NCBI GenBank assembly: GCA_021613375.1
Contig: CM038722.1
Span: 22,774,107-22,838,106 of the forward strand
Length of the DNA: 64,000 bases
Direction: 5' to 3'
From: Megaleporinus macrocephalus
Taxonomy: Eukaryota; Chordata; Actinopteri; Characiformes; Anostomidae
The notes under the pieces are model-generated. The model was not told where the DNA came from. It saw only the letters and a program-made list of their open reading frames with translations, and ran no database searches. Below are positions 57,701-64,000 of the stretch, piece after piece. Within the stretch, counting starts at the first letter, position 1; the number at the start of each line of letters is the position of its first letter. The position numbers were made by a program, and so were the translations under genes.

Positions 57701-60700
57701 ACACCGCACTCAGGAACCCCTTCAAGAACGCACCACCGCACTGACAAAACACAAAGCAAGGCCAGTGACTGGGGTTTTAGGGTTAATGAAAGGTCAGAGG
57801 TCACAGAGAACCTGGGCGGGGGTAAAAAAAAAAGGTGGTGGGAGAGAGAAAGATATTCTATCCACTCCGTGATGCAAAAAGCATCTATTCATAGAGCAGA
57901 CTGGCATCCCCAGCTTGTGTAGAATGCTGTTCCATTTCCGTCTGTCTCTGGTGGTACTCAACAAAAAACCTTCCAGATGCCTCTCTGTGGACTAACAGAC
58001 TGAGCGGCAGAGCTCCCTGCGGACTCACGCAGTTACACGTGCATCCCCTCAGCGTCATTTCTGACCATCAGCAAATGCCCTCACTTCAAACACAGAGCTG
58101 GAACGTAGCTGAGCTGTTAATGCTCCGCCCACAAATGCAACTGTAGCAACAAACGTTCAGTTTTAACCCACATAATGTTGGATTTGCAGGTTGCTGGTAA
58201 TCACTACGAGAACTAGTTGAAGAAGGGTTTTGTAGCCAATCAAATATATAGACAAGCTGGAAGTGACAATGACGAATTGACTATCATGTTAATGTGTTCT
58301 TAAACAAACAAACAAACAAGTTCTATTTTTTTAACCTTAGCTGAAGTGTATTGTTGTTGTCAAGAACAAAACCGTGTGTCTCCAAGATGATAACTTTACA
58401 GCAGAAGAAAAAAAATATACCCTTGTTTTAAATGGATGTCTATGTAACCAGATTTCATCAGAGGCCTTATTGGGACATTTTGTCATGAACGTAAATATAC
58501 GGTAAATGTATTTGTTTGAAACTAAATACATGATAAAAAAATTAGTTCCAACAGGTATATTCAAAATTTCTACACAGGCATTTAATGTTTTATTTTTTAC
58601 CCCAATATCTTAAAATCAACAAATAAACAGTAAATGAGCATTAACATAGGAAGATGATGTCATTAAATCTACAGGTAGATCAGCTGGACAGTCTAAATGT
58701 CCTTATAGAAAATGTAACCAGGATCAAAATAATAATTAGGATATAAAAAGCCTTCAGAGTATTAGGGGAGGCAGCAATATTACTGAATTATCATTAATAA
58801 CATGAAAAAAGTTGGAATGCTCATATGTTTAAACTGTTTGAGCCTCTCCATGGTTACAACTTTAATGATATGGTTCACATATGTTGACATAAGATATTGT
58901 TTTTATTGTAATGTTTATGCAAACAACAAGTGTTGCTAATATTATTTGTGGTTTTTAACATAAAACTTTGTGTATCAGTACTTTTTAAGACATTTTAGCA
59001 GGGCTGCGATAATCCTAATAATTTAATTTACTACAATAATGATATTAACCTTCTATAGAGTTCTTCTACGTGCAAACAAAATAAATGTCAGTTGAAGTTA
59101 AAAACCACAATTTGTCATTTGAATGTGATTTTGTGTGACCTGGTTACTAACAGTTGCTAAGAGGTCCAAACTTTTCAACATTGTACCAGTACTGATAGCT
59201 AGACTTCAATACGAGCTCCTCAAAGACACTTTTCAGTTGGCTTGTCTTTCTTTAAATTAGGGTGAACATGGCTTGAATCAAATAAGTAAGTGGTTCACTT
59301 GTTCACTCGTTTACTGTCCACTGAATAGGGTTTGCTATACATCATAACAGCTGATTCATTGCTGAGACTTCCAGCAGCAGGGTAGCGGCAAGGTGGGCCT
59401 GAGTTTGATTCTGTGTTGAGTTTGCAGATTCTCCCTGTGGGTTTTCTTCAGGAGCTCTGGTTTCCTTCCACAGGCCAAACACATGCGGTCAGGTGAACTG
59501 GAGATGCTCAAAGGCCTCTAGGTGTGAATGTGTAAGTCTGTGTGTCTGGCCTGTGATGGACTGGCAGCCTGTCCAGGGTATTTCCTGTCTTCCACCCAGT
59601 ATGTGCTGGGATAAGCTTCAAAGTATGAATGAATCAATTCTCTTCATACATTAGACAAGGCTTAGACTCCCTAACCAGCCAAACACACCATGCTACATCA
59701 ATAAGAGTTCTTGGGCAAGACTTTTAATGCTACATTCGCTGACCTTTGTAAGATGAACTTTGGATAAGCATGTTGCAACATAGCCAACACACACTATTTT
59801 TATTTCTCTAATAGGAAACTATCCCCCAGTAACGCTCCTGTTCACAGTTACAGCATTTCCTATGTAAGAACTACTGAGAAGGTGTACGTGGGCAGAGCAA
59901 GGTCAGGTCTATTTTCTTGATTGTTGTCTGTGTATGTATTGGATAGTGTGTATGTGTACGAAAATAAGAGAAGTCGTCATTCGTCCCACTGTTACCCATC
60001 CGAAACACGCTCTAGCACTGCACATAAAAATAACAGCTCTAAATACAGTCTCCCAGCAGAGCGGGCCCTGCTCACTACACCTCATGGCCCTGGCCCAACG
60101 TGGTTTACACATGCCAGCGCACACGCACTCACATCTCCACACTTCCACTTCACTCACCTCGACATACACCTGTTCCAAACATCACGTCGTTGCCATAGTT
60201 ACATTCCAGTCCTTTATGGTGATCACAGGGCTTGTGGGTACTGCAGTCCTGGTTGAGCTGGGCCGCACACACCTTACAGCAGCCGCAACCATCCGACACC
60301 AAGCTTATGCCCGCGGGGCACACCGGGGGACCGGGAGAGCATTTACATACAGCTGGGCAACTGGCATCGACCTGGAATACAGAGAAATGAAAGGATAAAT
60401 AGAAGGATGGATGGATAATATGTATCAGAGGATGTGTGTATGGGAGGAATTGAATATGGAAACTCATGCAAAGGTGAAGAGGGATATGAAGAAAAGGAAT
60501 TTGCTTTAGTGTGTAAATGGTGGTGAACAGTTGTTTTCTGTTGTTGTTAAAACACAATATAACTGAGCTTCTGCAATAAGGCAACACTTACATCTTTGTT
60601 TTCTGTATTTTTGGTCTGATTTATGGAATATAGCTCTGATCACATGCACTCCTGTTGCAGGCTGTGATTCTTTCTTCACATTGTGAGGCCCAGCATCTAA

Positions 60701-63163
60701 CACCGTGCTCTCAAAATGTGTGTGTAAAACAATATTTATACACAAGAAAAACTATAATTAGATTTCTTATTCATAAATGAAGTCAGTGTAGACACTCTGG
60801 GGTTTACATAAAATGATCAAATATGATGTGGTAACAACATAACCATGACAATGAATCTGCAATCTGCAGTACATACTGCGGTAGTCAATGAGTAAACTAC
60901 CAAACTACCAGCTCATGTTGTTTTTAGTGACATATAAATTATATTTATATATAAGTATGATGCTTTTGTCATTTGTTGGATGGCGCTGCACTGTTTTTAT
61001 GGTTTTATGTCAGTTTTACGTTGTTCATGAATATAGCTGTATTGATTTCATAGTGTATGTGTTTTGTTTTATTATTCTATTTTTAGTGCTTGTTGTTTGT
61101 GAAGCACTTTGTAGCTGTGCGTAGAAAAGTGCTGTATAAATAAATTGTTTACTTACTTACTTATAAGTGCATTTGGTGACATTATTATATTTCAAGAGTT
61201 TTTTTTTCAGACAGGAAGATTCTATTTACTCAGCAAAACAAATTAATTTTTTAATATTGAGTAGTATTAATACAGTAAGTAGTGGTTTCACATGCGTCAG
61301 TGTGTTTATTTAACTCTTTCCAAGCTTCTCCTTTTAACAACCCAGTATTATTTACAGTTCTCATCTAATACCTGCTTTAACTGCTCAGTACTTCATTAAG
61401 CTAAATCAAGATTGCTGCTGAAGGAACTGAATACATTCATACAATGTCTGGGGCGTCCAGGAGAAATCTGGAACTACACTTTGTTCTTCAAACTGGAGCT
61501 CAAGATATGATCTACTTCGTTCAGAATCAGATATTTGTGTTACTTTGTATTGTATTTATGCTCATTTACATCAGTTCTAATGGTATCTGGTGTTCTTACT
61601 GGTTAAAACACACTTTTTGTTAAAATAAAGGATTTTGAAAAATGATCTTTGGTGCCTTAGACCTTTAGACTTTTAGACTTGTTGGTGCCTTAGACTTCGA
61701 CAGTAGTGAATAATAACATCTCCTACTGCTATTTTAAAACCTTTATGCAGATAAATATCTGGTATATTTACATTTGGTTTTAATTCCAGTACAGAGGCTG
61801 AGTATTGTTATCTTTCATTGCAGCCTGCATGTCTGATGCCAACTAGCTACGAAATGCTGAATACCCCCCAAAGTTTATACTATTGATTTTGTTATCAATA
61901 GTACACGCTATAATTCATGCGTATAGATATTGTTGCTGTCATGAATGATCATCAACAGAATTTTATTGGAGACAAAACATAATAAGAACCTAATAACATT
62001 GTATTCTTTTACATTTTGGACCATTTAAATTGATGTCAGTCCAGAAATAGTCACACAGTGTAAAAGGCTGTTGGCATCAAAAGCACTCTTAAATAAAAAG
62101 GCTCTGAAATCATTCTCAGCTTGGATGTACAGTTCTAGAAAACATTGGCTGTTAAGATGTGCAGGATGCAGGTCCAATACAGCATATAGTAATATCCATA
62201 TGGTTTAAATATGACGTGGGGTGTTCGGTTTATCAGGAAAAATATGACAAAAAGTGGACTCAGTTCTAAAAAAATTAAACAACCTATAAAGATTCCTGAG
62301 TAATGATGTTCTAGCTAAAACTGGAAACTGGAAAGACTGGTGACATATTAGAGTTAAATGAGATATTTATTTAATGGTGTTGGACATGTACATCATACTG
62401 GGGTCTATGTGTGTCCTGACTGTTAATACATGTTAATAGGTTCAAGTATGGTGTACATGTCCAATATCATTCAAACACACTGTATAAACACAGCAAAAAA
62501 ATATTTTAAAGAAAAGTAAACTAAACATCTAATTTTACTCAGTCTTTTATTCAGTCTTACTTAGGAGTAAAACTTTTTTCTTTTTAATTATATTAGACAT
62601 ACACAGTGTCTTAAGAATCAGGATTACTTTAATATACTGTGGAGATTGTTTAAAACTTGATGTGTAAGCAAATCACAGAAGCAAAATCACTGCTGAAATC
62701 AAAGGACGCCAGTGCAGTTAGCAGTTTGATTCTACACCAGCTGCAAGAGGACTTCAGGTAATCACAGTCTGTAGAACTATGATTAGTGGGATGAGGTGTT
62801 TGGGGAGCTCAGAATAGAACAAAAATGTGGACAGGCAGGGGGTTCCTTTAGGACTGAACCGGAAACCCCTGTATAGCACATGAATCACTGGTGCTGAATC
62901 CCATTACCACGGAGTAACACACCTGACTCAGGCAATAACTGTCATGAACTGAGAAATTAAGTAGATGAATCATTCGTGCTGACGGCTGGTTTGGATGGAA
63001 TGAAAGCCTGGAAGTGTTCTGGCCTTCTGCGGATAAAACCAGACAACTTTAATTTTGTCAGTCTGGATCAGATATGGTGATGATTAGAGCTCACTGCAGT
63101 TGACTGAAGGTTCTGTCTCTCTCAGCCGTGATTAGAGTCACAGTACATAAGGGCACCAGTAGT

Positions 63164-63197
<34 letters not shown>

Positions 63198-63988
63198 TCC
63201 TATCTTTGTAGGCCATGTCCATAGACATTTGTATTACTGTGTCTAGAAAATGCTGTACCTGCTCCTAAACATAAGTCCAACCTTAAAGGGGAATTTCATC
63301 CATTTTTCAAAATTTCAGAATGTAGAATTGAGTGTTTGAGATGTAAAAACATGAGAGTGGGTATGGCTCATTGTAGATTTACAGACTCTGATTTTATATA
63401 CTATCCAGAACCAGCAGTAAACCTACTCCAGCCACCTGAGTTGATGTAGTGTTGATGAAGGTACATTTTTAAAATAAATAATAATAATAATAATAATAAT
63501 ATATATATTTAGGGACTATTTTATAGATAGATTAAAATAAAATTTTAAATGACCATAAAGCCATGTGCCAGACATCAAGTTTTATACTAGTAACAAGTTC
63601 ATATAATAGCTTACTGTAATGGGTGGGTTCAGAGACATTGAACACGTTAGATGTCTGATTCCTACCATCACCTCTGTAAACAATTCTGAGTTTCTGAGTT
63701 TCTCTAGAAAGGAGAATTTCACACGAGACCGCTCTGAATGACTTTGCTTACGTTTCAACAGTTTAATTATGTACACTTTTGGAGGAGTTCCACCTTAATC
63801 TCATATTAAAACCTATTATCAATATTATTTTTAATATTTCTTTTTTTTCTTGCCACAGAGTGACATTTATAAGACTCTTCTATAGCGCTGACGAACATTA
63901 CAGTTGAGAAACATCACATGCAGTCAAGCCCACTTACCAAGCAAACACACGCCACTGCCCAAACAGCTAAACGCACCAGATGCTCCAT
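51476..63988 (-). CDS. ccn1l: CCN1/CYR61-like secreted matricellular protein, five coding exons
   Basis: This is a secreted CCN-family protein. Family knowledge: CCN1 binds integrins and heparan sulfate and controls adhesion, migration and angiogenesis. The exons (63988-63938, 60371-60158, 54232-53870, 52939-52761, 51781-51476) sum to 1113 nt (370 aa). One exon per module: signal peptide, IGFBP (12 Cys, GCGCCKVC), VWC (10 Cys, [14 protein letters not shown]), TSP1 (6 Cys, WSPCSSSCG) and CT cystine knot (10 Cys). All 38 family cysteines are present. [32 protein letters not shown] and the C-terminal NEAAM...THKFID are closest to CCN1 rather than CCN2 or CCN4. The VWC ends CCFSVDC, lacking the usual Trp. 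The gene spans at least 12.5 kb, unusually long for CCN1. It probably corresponds to one of the fish ccn1-like genes (ccn1l1/ccn1l2); which one is undecided. Confidence 0.93.
52030..52520. mobile_element. Foldback-type element, copy 3, in ccn1-like intron 4
   Basis: GCAGGTATTATTTGGGTGGT (52033) is matched by the inverse CCACCCAAATAATACCTGC (52394-52412). The inner parts also pair (TGATCCACTAGTACTAGCGC zone). The sequence beyond 52412 (GTGGGGGTCCTGACCACAGG) belongs to the longer form of the family. Confidence 0.75.
52761..52939 (-). CDS. ccn1l: ccn1-like exon 4 (TSP1 module)
   Basis: The acceptor GTTCTCAG|ATTGGACC and donor ACTAAG|GTACTA delimit it. It encodes [20 protein letters not shown] to [16 protein letters not shown]. 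Confidence 0.95.
53187..53625 (+). repeat. Direct repeat B', upper copy, in ccn1-like intron 3
   Basis: CATGCCATGCCTTTACACAT, CACAGTGTCATTATGTGGAG, TTCAGACGGGTCCGATAGCA-type words and AGAGTTAGCTAGGATGGTAG are repeated in the same order at 54597-55065. It lies in the intron just 3' of the VWC exon in gene sense. Confidence 0.8.
53870..54232 (-). CDS. ccn1l: ccn1-like exon 3 (VWC module and hinge)
   Basis: The acceptor CCCTTAG|CCAAACTG and donor TTACCAG|GTAAGA delimit 363 nt. It encodes [20 protein letters not shown] to CCFSVDC, then a basic, variable hinge of about 50 residues ([16 protein letters not shown]). The Asp of CIDGAVGC, part of an integrin-binding segment in CCN1, is kept. Confidence 0.94.
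54312..55383 (+). repeat. Repeat block A-B-A' in ccn1-like intron 2
   Basis: Unit A (54312-54597) and A' (55098-55383) share ATGATTTTTCATGTTTTGTT, GACAACTGAAAGGAAAGAAC and TTGGTGTTTTCATGATG. Between them lies B (54597-55065), the partner of 53187-53625. A' runs on to about 55540 as a DNA-element-like sequence. B appears inserted in, or joined to, A at CCAAATCTCC|ACACATGCC. Confidence 0.75.
55850..56315 (-). pseudogene. DNA transposon fossil with helix-turn-helix remnant
   Basis: The minus-strand translation gives [18 protein letters not shown] and [15 protein letters not shown], which resemble a Tc1-type N-terminal helix-turn-helix. It is followed by CCAACTTTTTCGGAACATGT and ends near TTTTGGAATTGGGTTTGTA, words of a widespread fish DNA repeat. 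No intact frame remains. Confidence 0.55.
57190..57600 (+). repeat. Direct repeat C, copy in ccn1-like intron 2
   Basis: GTATTAATACAGTAAGTAGT, TTTCCAAGCTTCTCCTTTTA, GCTGCTGAAGGAACTGAATA and TGGGGCGTCCAGGAGAAATC recur nearly unchanged at 61165-61615. There is no coding frame of note. Confidence 0.85.
59370..59640 (+). mobile_element. tRNA-like SINE, diverged
   Basis: GGTAGCGGCAAGGTGGGCCT, the B box-like GAGTTTGATTCTG, TTTCCTTCCACAGGCCAAAC and TGTGATGGACTGGCAGCCTG match the SINE body at 16787. It has a GAATGAATCAA tail and lies in ccn1-like intron 2. Confidence 0.65.
60158..60371 (-). CDS. ccn1l: ccn1-like exon 2 (IGFBP module)
   Basis: The acceptor TATTCCAG|GTCGATGC and donor GTCGAG|GTGAGT delimit 214 nt. 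It encodes [14 protein letters not shown] to FGTGVCR with 12 cysteines and the signature GCGCCKVC. Confidence 0.95.
60955..61146 (+). mobile_element. LINE 3' tail
   Basis: GAAGCACTTTGTAGCTGTGC, AGAAAAGTGCTGTATAAATA and a short (TTAC)n tail are typical of a fish L2/CR1-like LINE 3' end. It lies in ccn1-like intron 1. Confidence 0.6.
61165..61615 (+). repeat. Direct repeat C, copy in ccn1-like intron 1
   Basis: This is the partner of 57190-57600 in the same orientation, with few differences over about 400 bp. The two copies bracket the IGFBP exon (60158-60371). Confidence 0.85.
63163..63196. repeat. (CA)n microsatellite
   Basis: About 17 CA units lie in ccn1-like intron 1. An (AAT)n run lies nearby at 63474-63500. 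The rest of 61620-63930 shows nothing recognised. Confidence 0.92.
63938..63988 (-). CDS. ccn1l: ccn1-like exon 1 (signal peptide)
   Basis: The ATG at 63986-63988 starts [17 protein letters not shown], a hydrophobic signal peptide that ends at the donor TGCTTG|GTAAGT. Cleavage probably falls after VDA at the start of the next exon. Only 12 nt of 5'UTR are in the window, so the promoter lies beyond 64000. Confidence 0.88.
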
Positions 63989-64000
63989 AATCGTGGATGC

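Noticed and set aside
59921..60398. Plus-strand frames of 111 and 154 codons, and 53842-54236 plus-strand frames
   Set aside because: They are antisense shadows of the IGFBP and VWC exons of the CCN1-like gene.
51476..63988. Assignment of the right gene to CCN2 (CTGF), CCN4 or CCN5
   Set aside because: CCN5 lacks the CT module present here. CCN2 and CCN4 differ in the IGFBP ([11 protein letters not shown]) and CT (KSPEP, NEAA...HKF) signatures, which are those of CCN1.

Overview
The window is teleost fish genomic DNA. It shows intron-split vertebrate genes with GT..AG junctions, CpG-rich promoters, many microsatellites, and fish-type repeats (hAT and Tc1/mariner MITEs, tRNA-like SINEs, L2/CR1-type LINE tails). 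From memory, the repeats (a foldback element ending TATTTGGGTGGTGG, and several TATCGG-rich hAT elements) look like those of otophysan fishes (characins, catfishes, electric fishes). That placement is tentative. There is no prokaryotic gene content, CRISPR array or operon.

Three protein-coding genes are supported. (1) evi5l, minus strand, 5' end only: coding exons at 525-714 and 3867-4256 (start ATG at 4106-4108) and a probable non-coding first exon ending at 28007 in a CpG island. This implies a 23.7-kb first intron; the TBC domain lies off the left edge. (2) ddx39a, plus strand, complete: a probable non-coding first exon ending at 33996 and nine coding exons from 35190 to 47044. The spliced frame is exactly 1284 nt (427 aa plus stop) with every DEAD-box motif intact. 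(3) A CCN1/CYR61-like matricellular gene, minus strand, complete coding region: five exons from 63988 down to 51476. The spliced frame is exactly 1113 nt (370 aa) and keeps all 38 cysteines of the CCN four-module layout.

Layout: 1-28160 evi5l, mostly intron and repeat-rich; 28160-33930 divergent intergenic region; 33930-47290 ddx39a; 47290-50700 convergent intergenic region; about 50700-64000 the CCN1-like gene. The genes do not form a pathway. EVI5L is a Rab GTPase-activating protein, DDX39A an mRNA-export helicase, and the CCN protein a secreted integrin- and heparin-binding factor.

Most of the remaining sequence is repeats. The best delimited are five hAT-type elements with 8-bp target duplications, an internally deleted Tc1 element in the last ddx39a intron that keeps an open 105-codon frame, a roughly 146-bp tandem array, and direct repeats flanking two module exons of the CCN gene. 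I see no clearly new biological system. The most interesting points are the chromosomal position and repeat architecture of the CCN1-like gene, the cell-cycle-like ddx39a promoter, and the mini-transposase frame.
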